In this document: piece by piece, positions 53,100-64,000 of the stretch
How positions within the stretch are numbered: the stretch's first letter is position 1
How the letters are laid out: each line of letters begins with the position of its first letter
From: Pyronema omphalodes
Taxonomy: Eukaryota; Ascomycota; Pezizomycetes; Pezizales; Pyronemataceae
DNA length: 64,000 nt
Reading direction: 5' to 3'
Assembly: GCA_024516155.1 (NCBI GenBank)
Contig: JAJJXM010000042.1
Location: 62,001 to 126,000, forward strand
Notes under the pieces: model-generated
The model's input: only the letters and a program-made list of their open reading frames with translations
Told to the model about the DNA's origin: nothing
Databases searched by the model: none
Position numbers and translations under genes: made by a program

Positions 53100-56000
53100 C
53101 ATATACATTAATGCAGGAAAGTGCGTATGTGGCGTATAAGAGACACGCATTACTTCATCGACATACACATGCATTGTATGGATAATTCGGCACTTGCAAC
53201 TTATTTTGCGGTTTGTAAAGCTGTCTCAATATGCCTACTCGCACGTATCATAAAATGTAAAGCTTCATCCGTGGCTCGGATTGGTATCACGGTACACATT
53301 TTTTGATAAGGCGTGTTGCAACTGCGTATTTCTAAATCCATGCAATCTTCTTCTACTTACAATTAACAACATAATCATGTAATATCTCTGTGGCTGAAAG
53401 TGTCCTATAATGGGAAAAAGAGCGAATTCTTCAGAGATAAATACTGAATCTCACCGTGTGTGTCCTGGTAAGCACTACGTAGTTAACAAATGTTGTCATA
53501 AGCGTATATTGTCATCTTTTGATGTCATGGAGTTTTACAGTCATAGCTCCCCGCGGTCTGTGTGAAACTATAGTTTGGACCGTACCATATGCTGGGATCC
53601 GTCTCGTCCAGTTAACGGTTAATATAGATCGCAGGTGGTGGCAAGACTGTGGGGCTGTGTAGTAAGCTGCCGGGTGTGATATTGACGTCCGGCGAGCAAT
53701 CCTTAGCCGCGACTGAACACTTCATCAGCTATGGCCAAAACAATTTCGCATCACGCATAACCGCACATTGCGTTAGTTTTGAGCGCATCATGATCATTAT
53801 CATTCGTACGCATCATTAACAACTAACCCGAACCTCAACTACTAGGTGGATGCAGCAACAGAAAAATCATGGTAATTACACGGAAAAGTCACGCATTAGC
53901 GCACTTTTGTGCAGTAGCATGCAGAAACGCGCTGTCGGTCCCAAAAAAGGTCAATGTTTATTACCGTACATGTGTATAACACACCCCGAAACGCTAGTAT
54001 GGGTAACGCAGAACATAATGCAACGCTACCCGTTTTGGGTTTAACTCGTGCATAATTCTAACGAAATCGCGTGAGGAGTGGGAGAACATCACCACCGAAC
54101 AAAACAAAACATCACCACCAATTCAAAATGGTGGAGATATTGGATGTTGAACTCGAGGAGGATCTTTTTACTCTTTTCGCGTCAACGGTTACTTTCGCGG
54201 CAGCGTTTGTGGGTGTGCTGGTGGGGAATGCTCTCCATCTCCACCAGCGACGGCAACATCGCGAGGAAGCCAAGCGTCGCGTTCGGTTCCCATCCGAGAG
54301 CCAAGCTTTTCTCTCGACAAATATACAGAGGAGCACCGAAGTTGATAAGCACGATACAATCAACCGGAATCCGGTCAGATATCGGGCCGGTATGGTGGTG
54401 AAGTTTTTTTTTTTTGATGCAAGACCCCCGCGCCTCGGCGCATACGCAAATACGTTCTTTTGCTGCATTCACTTGATTTCCCAGACTCATAGAACTGACG
54501 CACCCGCCTGCATTGCACAAAATCACCCTAACGCACACTAAATCAGACGCACGAGATCCCCAGTGACTTTTTGCTGCATCCACCTACTGCAAAATATCAA
54601 CAACATATCACCAGCGCACCGGCTGGTGTTCAAAAATAGTTTGCCCGATGGACTGATTACCGAAGCGTAGCCAGCTACAGATACCTTATGAAATGCTTGC
54701 GTTGCTGAACTATCAAAAGCTCAGCTTGACTACCAGGAATGAAAAGGAATGCTATGTAGTGAGGGAGCAGAGAAGCTGCTCCCTGCGTTTGTCTCTACAT
54801 AGTCCACTGCTTTATTAATTTCTTCAGGTTTGGCACAACATTCTTTTTTACGACTTCCACAAATGCCAGCGTAGCATAACTGACGATGTTTTAAAATTCA
54901 TTGTGCATCACTTCGCCTCTACGTTGCGGTGACGACGACATTCTTTGGCGACACCAAATACGCTCATTTTGCGGCTCATCATCAGCGGTAAGACAGTTAC
55001 TGGTAACGGACTAGCCTGTGTTCTGATGTCACATAGCAATATCAAAAATTTCAGTTTTTGTTCCACGACAGATATCAATACTCTTAAGACATAATTTTGC
55101 AGTAATTTCATGCTAAGTTATTTCAAAATATGTATCATAGTAACAGACGAACGTACAATGTATTCATCCGCTGCCGGAAATGACTACTTGGAATAGAGAT
55201 AATGTAGACGCTTTGATGTCGATAGACGAGCTCAGCCTTGCTAGTTTCGCTGTATTTGAGCGGCAAGACTTCACGAAAAACCTCCTATGTCATAATTACT
55301 GGAGAACTTCCAGTAATACTATAGCGAATCTATAGCAATTTGTGCGATATCACTATTTACATTCAAGTGCAGCCAAAGGTTGCTTTAACGTCTTGTATTT
55401 TAACTAAGGGCTTCCCTGGCCTCATTGCCTATTTAAGTCAGAAATTACGAATTTTGAGTCATAGGTCGATTGCTTATTATCATGTCTTGCTGTAAAGATC
55501 GATATCAAAACAATAGCTATACATAGCCTTAGGGGAATCCTCCGCGTCGGAGGTACTTCTCCGTTTTGTTGTAAATTCCCGCCGGTTTGCCTCTCTAAAA
55601 TATTCGCCCAAAACCCGGCGAAATCCGCCAGTCCAAAATCATTCAATCACGATCTGTGTGTGTTTCATGACAATATATAAAATTCAACGTCCAGGTTCGT
55701 TAGTATATGTGTAATGGTATGTATCACTTTTTGATCCACGATGAAATATTTAACTAGTGGTTGAGTTGTCGAAGTGGCTAATTTTCGTTGTGCTTTTACT
55801 AAGTTTCTTTGCATTGGGCGCCGATTGATGCCAGTGCACACGGAATTTAGTCGTTTTCCAAATAATTGCGTGGCAATTTTTACATGGAGGAATAATTATA
55901 TACAATTCTCCGACGTCCGGATTGACACAAATTCGTGCTTAACGTCGATGTTTGCTACCACTTCACAAGACCTTACCTAGCGCTATCGCGCTTCACTTGC

Positions 56001-56390
56001 AGGAAACGTGGACACCGTCAGACCAACTTTGGTCAATTCCAGCGTCGAGGTTGTTGGAAGACTACCTGAAATATTAAGGGATAAAATCAAAAAGAGCTAC
56101 CCTAGATGGTTATGTTAGTCATGGTAATTGCTTTCAATATTTTAGTAGCCTGGACGTACGACGTTCTTCATAAAATCCTACACTGGCCATTACTAGATGG
56201 CAATAATTTGATCGCCGTCACTATACTATCTAGTGGATAACTCAGGCCAGTATTCTACTGTAAAGTTTGTGTATTCTGCAGTTTCCGCCCATGTAGACTG
56301 AGGGCTTTCGCACTCTCTTCGTGAACACCCGCAGCTAATAATGTATATTTGGATTTTATGTTTAATATAAATGGCTTCCCAATATCACTA
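53100..56390. other. Intergenic; one weak small-ORF candidate
   Basis: At 54128-54541 (+) an ATG opens a frame with an acidic start, one hydrophobic span (LFASTVTFAAAFVGVLVGNA) and a basic stretch (HQRRQHREEAKRRVRF). It resembles a small membrane protein, but its end runs through simple sequence and I have no family match. The rest shows nothing. Confidence 0.3.
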
Positions 56391-56462
56391 GCCCGGCTGG
56401 CGCAATGGTAGCGCGTTAGACTTCTAATCTAAAGGTTGCGGGTTCGATCCCCGCGTTGGGTT
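56391..56462 (+). tRNA. tRNA-Arg (anticodon UCU), no intron
   Basis: Full cloverleaf: acceptor GCCCGGC with GTTGGGT (two G:U pairs plus a closing G:U), D-arm GCGC-AATGGTA-GCGC, anticodon stem TTAGA/TCTAA with loop CTTCTAA, T-arm GCGGG-TTCGATC-CCCGC, discriminator T. The B box GGTTCGATCC is intact. TTTT at about 56467 can end Pol III transcription. Confidence 0.95.
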
Positions 56463-57727
56463 CATCTTTTGCTCCGCGAGTAGAATGTTTTGCTTTTGAT
56501 TGCCAATTCGCCAGATAGCGAGCAATTTGATTGGGTCTCTGCTATCGTTCACGATTGTGGGCTTTACATTTTAATGTATATCACACTGAACGCTAATCAA
56601 ATTCACCCGCTCAAACTGTTTGCGGATTCAATAGGACGATCACTTCTGTGACGGCAACTTCATTATTTACCCCGAATTTTACAAAAGAGTGACTAGGTAG
56701 TACTACCTGACTGGAAAGAAATATCAGTCAGTGAAGTGATACATAGAAAACTCAAAGACATAAACATTTATGAAAAAGTGCAGAATCAGGATACCCGTAG
56801 CCTTTGGTGTCTGCAATACGGCCGCACCTATATGATGCCCCCCGCGGACCGAAGAATGTCAGACTGCACCTCAAAAGGTAGTCTGTTTATGTATGGGAAT
56901 CAGAGGTCTCCAGTAGAAGACCCGGTTGGACAATATATGTGGAGCCTGTCTGGCCGGGTACGCTAATGACGGAAAGTTTTTCGGTGGCCGGATGATACAG
57001 CGACAAGGGCTTTAGAATCTGCAGTAGTGCTATGTAGTCAACGTCAACTCACGTCCATGTGGCTGTAACAATTACCATCCATCCAGCACTCGTTTAATTT
57101 GTGATAGTCACATTACGAGTTTTTCTGTTGCTTAATTAGTCTACTTCCACTATTTTAAATGATCGACATATGGTCATCAATTCCGTTACGTTATTAGGAG
57201 GTTTCATGAAAAAGAATGCTCGTGTAACCACCTCAGATTGATGGTATCGATTAAAAGTTAAAATACAATCTGGAGAAGCATATTGACGTAATCGGATGTG
57301 CTTTAAATTTTCTCAAATAACGTTTCGTCATGTTTCGAGAGATTGTCCTGACGTGAAAATAATCTTGTGCCGTCTCGACAGATATCCGCAGATTCCAGAT
57401 GTGTCAATCACTCGTACATCCATGGACATGGCGAACAACTGGCATAAATTTAGTTGTTTTTTTAGAAGCACATCCATGTTAGTTGAACGCACGCTGAATG
57501 CACATATTCTGAAATGAAGATCTGGAATGTTCCTAGAAACCGATGTTTATAAAGACAATATCTCCACTTGGGTAGCAAATGCTTTGCCCCCAAAATCGAA
57601 ACGCCTATTACCCTTCATTTGAGTAACGGCAGTCAACCGCAAGAGCTTTGCAGTGAAAGTATGGACTCCTAAAATATTGTTTTTCTCGAAACTCAGAAAT
57701 TAACTTGACTCAGCGTCGCGTTATACG
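56463..57727. other. Intergenic, no gene seen
   Basis: Short ORFs only; the last 200 bp would be the promoter of the following gene. Confidence 0.45.
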
Positions 57728-59766
57728 ATGTCCCAAGACGAGCAGCTTCTATCCAACCCGCCATGTTGTGAAAGGAGATTCGACAATACCTATGGTCAAC
57801 CGGAGGAGAAGCAAATGCAGTCAGAAGGTACGTTTCTGATATCGCAGTAATAATTTTCACTAGACCTAATATGTTGGATTTAGGGGCCAGAAACTGCGAA
57901 CGAACCTGGTTTCGATTGGTTTCGGCGAATTATTTACTCCTCGTTCACTTTGTCATTTCTGTTACGTTAACGGTGGCCATTTTCAACTTAAATTACCGGA
58001 TTATCCTACCGGATATTGCTGAGAATTCATCTATCGATATGAAAGACTTATATAATAAGTACGGACTTACCTCCCGCTTGACTGTCGGGGAACTCAATGC
58101 AATAATCACCGCGGTTTTGATTGTCGTTCGTATCACAACAATGAGCTGGTCCGGGGTAGTTGCGTGGCGATCAGCATTTTCACTCATGGAAAGCGATAAT
58201 ATCGATCTCCATCAATTTAACACTCTGATTTCTTGGAAAATATTTCGACCTGTTATATCCATGGCACCCGCACGAAGATTGCATCGTATCTGTTCAGTGA
58301 AATCTTTACAGGGCCATGAATCAGGACAAAGGGGCAGCGTTCGAGGGTTTTATATTGCCGTCGTCATGCTGTTGATGTGGCCAGTGAGTCTCAGTGCACC
58401 ATTGGTCACCAGTTCACTTGGGTTGCTACCAACACAGCATTGGTTGCCAAATGTGCTATTCATGGATACAGCTGGAACAGGCAAGAATATATCCTTATGG
58501 GACTGGAAGCTGTTTGTAAAAGAGCACCTTCGTAGCTCAGAATATGTGATGAGAGTTGTCGCCAGCAGAGTTACGCGATCAACAATAGCTAACCAACCCC
58601 AGCATATCTGGTCAGATTTTAATCTATGTCGCCATTTTGAAATCCCTGAACATTGGGAAAAAGTTAAACCTCAGCCTAATATTACTTTTCCATGCATTCA
58701 GACTAGTCGCATTCAATGGAACAACGATCCAGAACACATAAGACGTGTAAGACGATTGTTCGCCAGCAACCCCGGTAACCTTAATAATGCACCATTAGGG
58801 TTTACTTGGCTATACCCTAGTGAAAACGCTGTCTTCCTTGAAGACTATTTTGATGGTGGTGACCCGAGAGATAACTCTGGATTTTCGTACACGAAAACAA
58901 TGGTCACTTTGCCAGCGCCAGGGCCATTACCACGTGATTACCGTATTAACCTTCCAAAGATGGCAACAGTTTCAGCAGACATACCGGTTTTGCTAGCAGT
59001 ATCAAAATTCTCTCAAGAAAGTGGGTGCAAGCAAACTTTCGATAACGTCTTTCACGATCTGGGGGGTATTTCACCTACATATTTCTTTACCGTTCATAAA
59101 ATGGAACCGGGAGTAACCTGTTATATTGCGGGTAGCATGACAATTCATGCTGGTGTAATCCGCAATGCACTTCCTCGCCAAACACCCCCAAAGGAGATAG
59201 TAAATCTCCTACCTGCTAAGAGTTTAGAACCTGACCGCTGGGTATCACTGGCGATGCATACGGCATTTTCTGTACTATTACATAATACCTGGACGGATAA
59301 AAGGTACTTTCAATCAGGATGGAATACAACAGATGATTATGTAAGGTCGCTTCTCCAGACTTCATACTCAGTCGCATGGGAGATTTTTGACTACAGCTTT
59401 TCATCGGATGCATCTGACTACGTCCCAGTCGACGCCCTCAGCATTAGGATAAATCAAACCTTGATATTCCTATGGTTGTTCACCAATCTTCTTTTCACGT
59501 TATCCGGTGTCCTTCACATAATTCTTCAGAGCACCTGTTCCCATCCAGTTATTATCGATCCCGCTGCGGTCGCTCTCACAACCGATGTATCAAAGTTACT
59601 CGCCGACCCGGACGTCGAGAAACTTCAGTGGCGGAACATGTCCTACGTCACCAAGAAAGATGTTTCCGTTGACACAGATCGATCAAGAAGGGCAGACTCA
59701 GGAAGGATCCTCTTGAAACTGGAGCGTGGGGAGGATGGTTTTTTCTTGAAGAGGAAGAACGGATGA
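57728..59766 (+). CDS. Multi-pass membrane protein of unknown function (660 aa)
   Basis: Two exons: 57728-57827 and 57884-59766. The 56-bp intron (GTACGT to GGATTTAG, phase 1) joins EEKQMQSE to GARNCERTWF; the ATG inside the intron at 57871 is therefore probably not the true start. Hydrophobic spans lie at about residues 51-71 (YLLLVHFVISVTLTVAIFNL), 103-125, 185-207 and 559-581 (TLIFLWLFTNLLFTLSGVLH). Between the third and fourth is a loop of about 350 residues with N-glycosylation sites (NITF, NTT, NQT) and cysteines, probably outside the cell or in the lumen. The C-terminal 79 residues are charged. The layout resembles large uncharacterised fungal membrane proteins; I recognise no enzyme or transporter motif. 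Confidence 0.8.
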
Positions 59767-60060
59767 AATGGAACAAAACAACGGCGGTATTGGTTTTGAG
59801 ATCGGTGGGAGTGATGTATTTAGAGAAAATTGTTACAAAATTGTTCAGGCTTGGGGTATTGTATGGCTTGGGGCTTTGGATGGCTTACGAGACTGGATCA
59901 CATAGGGGGTTCGATAACTTGAGGCATTGTATTGCTTGGAGGCTTGGATGGCTTTGGAGATTTCATTACTTGGGGAATTTGGCGACTTGATGGATTTGAT
60001 GGCTTGTAGGACTGGATAACTTGGGGATTGAATGGCTTAGGATTTGAATAGCTCGGAAGT
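59767..60060. repeat. Degenerate GGCTTGGA-type minisatellite
   Basis: Words such as GATGGCTT, GGCTTGG and ACTTGGGG recur every 10-25 bp. It lies directly behind the membrane-protein gene and is not coding. Confidence 0.6.
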
Positions 60061-60809
60061 AGGAATTTATACATGAGGGGGTTTGCTTGATGCTTTCCTT
60101 AAGCAGGGAACCGAAAAATAACACTTGTTATTTAGGACTGATAATTGTATATGTTGTGATTCAGGGCGGAAAATTACAATGACTTCAGAAATCAAGAATG
60201 GTGATCAGTGAACCCTCGCGGTAAATCGGGGCCTAATATTCAGCAAATATTTTTAGTCGGGAGAAATTTCGTTCCATTTTGAGACATAAACTAACCTTGA
60301 GACCATGATGACCTTGTCCAAGGATAATGCTCTACTTTAGATCTGGTGTGACCGGCGTCAAAAGCGGTCTCATTACAGCGGTCACCTTCAATCACTCGGC
60401 ATGAACAGCCGGCGGGCATCATTGTTCATCTTGACACCAACATCATCGACCACCAACAAATATTGCAGACGCTCCCGGATTTCTATACTATAAAAAAAAG
60501 CCATTATTATCCAGCAAAATCAAAAAATGTATGCATTTGCCGGTTGATGCCTGATTTGGATGTTCTGTATTGAATGTAGCGGTCGTCTGGTGAAATGTCG
60601 CCGCCCAATATCGCCGCTTTTGTGATAGAGCGGTTTAAAATCCCCAACAAACGGTATATTCGAACCTTGAAGCCCATTCTGGACCCCAATGATGCTTCCC
60701 TATTGGATTAGAACGTTCCTTTCTCTCCTCAACCTGTACACACCACTGATCATAACCGTCAGTGCCTTCATCAACATCCTATCCCACAACCTGATTACCA
60801 CCTCAAATC

Positions 60810-61616
60810 ATGTCACTACTACATAACGTCCTTACCTTTGGCTCCACATGGCCTAGGCCTATTGCTATCAAAGTTCCGAAGGCTACGAACACCGTCTTCG
60901 ACACCCGTGACTGGCTCCGTCACTTCAATCCTCAGTCTCAGCTCTCTGACGAACCCTATGAGCAAGTCGGAGACGTTCTTTACAACAACGGTATCTTTAC
61001 GAAGATCTACACTCAGCCACCTTTCATGCCCAAGTACATCGATGACGACATCCTTATGGTTCAACTTGGAGGCGCCTTTATTACTCCCGGCAGTTATGAT
61101 GGGTCTAACTTTATTCCTCCACGTGCTGGAGTAGGCATCTACTTTGGGTTCGGTAATCCTTTGAATGTTGCTCAACCCATCGATAATACGGTTGAGATAA
61201 TTCCCGGGGGTATCCACAACCAATTTCATGCCGACATCCAAGCTGCAGTTTGTGCCCTAGACGTCATCGCTAATGCTTGGTGGATCAAGAACCAGATGAA
61301 GAACATCAACCGGGTTGTATTTGGGACCTCTAGTTCCGAGCTTATCCATGCTATCGCTTATGGCATTACTGAATGGAGGAAGAACAAATGGGTTGATCAA
61401 CAGGGTAATAAGATCCAGAATTGGGAACAACTCAATGAACTCGATATTAGCATTAGAAACTCGAAGTTGGAGGTCCAGTTTTGGCTTGCCGAGGGATGGA
61501 ACTCCGAGGGTCCGGGTTTGGCGCTTAATGCACTTGGATTGGGAGAAGAGATGCAGAGTGTGCCGGATCCTAGGCCGACTCGGAACTATGAAACTGTTTT
61601 GAGCTGGGATGATTAA
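60810..61616 (+). CDS. RNase H-fold protein lacking catalytic acids (268 aa)
   Basis: Single exon. The order of motifs follows RNase H: a first strand pair DILMVQLGGAF ... RAGVGIYFGFGNPLNVAQP, a helix with FHADIQAAVCALDVI, a strand VVFGTSSSELIHAI, then a helix ITEWRKNKWVDQQGNKIQNW and a C-terminal strand/helix (VQFWLAEG). Where active enzymes have D (in xDGxx), E (in AExxA) and D (in xDSxx), this protein has G, D and S, so nuclease activity is unlikely. Fungal genomes contain stand-alone proteins of this fold that probably derive from retroelement RNase H. No signal peptide or other domain is seen. It could bind nucleic acid or be a decaying domesticated domain; the frame is intact. Confidence 0.78.
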   Translation: MSLLHNVLTFGSTWPRPIAIKVPKATNTVFDTRDWLRHFNPQSQLSDEPYEQVGDVLYNNGIFTKIYTQPPFMPKYIDDDILMVQLGGAFITPGSYDGSNFIPPRAGVGIYFGFGNPLNVAQPIDNTVEIIPGGIHNQFHADIQAAVCALDVIANAWWIKNQMKNINRVVFGTSSSELIHAIAYGITEWRKNKWVDQQGNKIQNWEQLNELDISIRNSKLEVQFWLAEGWNSEGPGLALNALGLGEEMQSVPDPRPTRNYETVLSWDD

Positions 61617-64000
61617 TCTGGTTGAATCTGAGGCATGGGTATGGCTGGTCTGTAATATGGCGGTTCATGGTATTAGAAACATATACTACTATTTGGCAGT
61701 CTGTACTGGCATGCGAATATAAGAACGGTGATGTTGGGTACTGGTCATGTTAAGGCTACTATTATATAAAGCATCCACATTACTCAAATTACTAAACTGC
61801 ACACTATTGATTTCCCTTTTTCCTAGTTTACAGTACCCACAAGTCAAAATAATGAGAAAATCCCGCATTTGTGTAAATGACCGCGCAGTGATAAGCACAA
61901 ACTGAAACGAGACGAGACTTGGCCTTGCTTTGATGACACAACAAATTTTAAATATCATAACGATACCGTGAGATTTAATCTAATCAACCTTCTGTACATT
62001 CGCATATAATACGGCCTACATGAATATCTCTCATGGACGTATCTTGCAAACTTCTGGACCCTGGAACAAAACTGTCTCAATTGAACACCTCGTCTCGCCC
62101 ATCGCTAAACGATAACTACTCAGTAAAATCATAAAAGTCTCTGATCAAAGAGGTTATCTATGAACAACACCCACAGATGGCTAGCCATCAAATTTTTGTG
62201 AGCAACCTTCGCTATCTATCTGAGACTTACCCATCCATCATTCAGAGGCCAGATAAATATACAGGCCAGTGGAGTAAGAACAAAAGCCCTGATTGATTTG
62301 AAATTCAATAGGAAAGCCTGGACCCCCGCCCCTACCCTGGGGCTGGGCTTGGGGGCCAGCATTTTTCAAGTTCAACACGAGTGATAAAATATGGACACGC
62401 TAGTGATTATTAGGACTAGACTAACGTGAGAGTCCTCGATGACTCATCTCTACAATCACAGCCATGTCCACTCAGTATCTCTAACTAACAATTCCTGTAG
62501 TAAATGCCTCTTATGTAAATTATACAATGTATACACGCACCCCACCAAAATTCTTATACAACAGGAGGGGTAATACATGCAATATACCCCTCACTTGGGT
62601 CCATGCTGCAGCATCTACCACGAAGACGTTATTACAACGCGTCTTTCTTTTCATGGTCGAACGCGGCCATCTTTTATATTTGCATGTATTTCCAAAGTCG
62701 AAATATCTTTATTCTAAATAAATGACTCATTAATACAAGAGAACTATACCATTAACCTCCGGCCTATGTGATGACTCTGGAGTTCGGCAAGGCCCGTCCA
62801 GGACGTCAGACCAGACGGGATTATTGTGGTCATCCAGCCCCGTCTGCAAATCAAACGGACGGCTGCTATGTGGTTCGGTCCCGTCCGCGAAACCAAGAAG
62901 AATGGATAGGGCCGCAGGTGACCGCAGGATCATGGGTTTCAGGGTTAGCTGGTTTGCAGGCGGAGGTTTGGTTCAAGTTTTCCAGACATTATGGGCCGTG
63001 GCAGCAACATTTTCAGCACTGTAGTAGCTGAAGGCTTAATGCTGCACTTTAGTAAAAATTTCACACCTCACCGCAGGTGCACGCTCAACCCTAAAACAAT
63101 TTGACTGACTACAGTAGTTTGATACCATTTATGTTGCTTAGCAAAGTACAATAGCAGTATAAATATTCTCTCTATCTAGGTCTCTTCACATTCAAATCAT
63201 GTATATCTGGTTTCAATCGGTACAATACATCAGAATTTTCTTAGCAAAATATCATAAGCCGTAGTAAAAAACGGTCCCTGCGAGTGACCACTCGTGATCA
63301 CAGTCATCGTCACCACTGGTCACCTGCGGTCCATCCGGTCCATGGTGCCTGAAAGACTGCCCGTTCTGGTTCTGCTACAGGAAGGGACCGCAAATGATGG
63401 TCCGGTCTGGTTTATAGCTAGGAGACCATGCCAATTCTGTCTGCATTTCCCATACCTCATCCTAATACCCGTCCCATCATATCATCCTATAGATTGCTCT
63501 GGTTTCTCTGGTGTCTCTGGTTTCTTTAAATTCTCTTACTTTCATCAACGAAAGGTAGCGCTTATTATCATTCTCGCTATTCTCTGCATTTTCACTGTTT
63601 ACAAAATCATGGGTCATCAGTGATCAGTGATGAACGATGAACGGCCGAGGTTACAGTTAGTAATCAAGAAGTTAAGCCCAAGTGAAGTAGGAATCAATAT
63701 AAAATTACCCACGGATATAGAGAGAATTTGATGAAGCATATATACAATTGCCAATCTGGAATTGCCGGACAGGAGGTTGAAATAAACATTCGTTTAGCGA
63801 TCTCCAGCCACAATCGGCCCGGTGATCACCCCGGTTACACGGCGCCACCTGCATCAGAAGCCACAACGCCACACCCAATCCCGGCATTCGGCACGCTCAC
63901 ATTACACATACATATCAGGACCGCGTGCCGGACACCCCTCGCCGTCCTCCCTTCTCCACGGTTACGGCGCAACAATGTCACGACGAATAATCCGGACGTT
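61617..64000. other. Intergenic; degenerate inverted repeats, no gene seen
   Basis: Between about 62785 and 63420, CCGCAGGTGACC (62913) is inverted at 63312-63323, and an outer CAGACC.GAC-type motif near 62804 is inverted near 63400, which suggests an old TIR element. Nothing else is recognised. Confidence 0.4.

Noticed and set aside
57871..57873. ATG at 57871 as start of the membrane protein
   Set aside because: It lies inside a well-formed 56-bp intron, and joining to the ATG at 57728 keeps the frame.

Overview
The window looks like a gene-poor, repeat-rich stretch of a filamentous ascomycete genome (Pezizomycotina; a Pezizomycetes-type genome such as a truffle or morel relative is my guess, not proven). 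The reasons are short spliceosomal introns with CTAAC-type branch sites, a GPI-type cupredoxin, chromodomain Ty3/Gypsy elements, a Tad/I-type LINE, and C-to-T / G-to-A decay of old elements that resembles RIP. I support about eight host protein genes and one tRNA in 64 kb.

Positions 1-14,000 are a retroelement cluster. Element E1 (+ strand, 5' end outside the window) has an intact pol, then a third ORF that starts on the pol stop codon (TAATG), then a 790-bp LTR. E1 is inserted into the pol of a minus-strand relative, E2 (gag, protease fragment, LTR at 6360-7029). E4 (+) is a decayed pol whose chromodomain end appears twice, with an LTR after each copy. E3 (-) is a decayed gag/pol start with a 720-bp LTR. 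A Ty1/Copia RNase H remnant follows. The most interesting feature is that the membrane-spanning C-terminus of E1's third ORF is encoded inside the LTR, and the same peptide is readable at the start of the E2 and E3 LTRs.

Positions 14,000-38,600 hold dispersed host genes: a protein with an internal MIF/tautomerase-like domain (-), CENP-X/Mhf2 (+), a GPI-type cupredoxin with a damaged copper site (+), a two-exon protein of unknown function (+) and Elongin-A (-). Between them lie microsatellites and an 800-bp TIR transposon with a target duplication.

Positions 38,677-40,400 are a small non-autonomous LTR element (TRIM type) with visually identical 216-bp LTRs, a half-tRNA-iMet primer site and an internal minisatellite. 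Positions 40,600-47,500 carry two paralogous C2H2 zinc-finger genes duplicated with their promoters. Positions 50,485-53,100 carry a 5'-truncated LINE with a 16-bp target duplication and, just beyond it, a pogo/Fot-like MITE. The right end has tRNA-Arg(UCU), a multi-pass membrane protein and an RNase H-fold protein that seems to lack its catalytic acids.

The host genes do not form a pathway. Mhf2 (centromere and DNA repair) and Elongin-A (transcription elongation / ubiquitin ligase adaptor) are housekeeping genes; the others are lineage-specific or uncharacterised. Exon joins are my manual reading of splice signals and have not been checked against transcripts.
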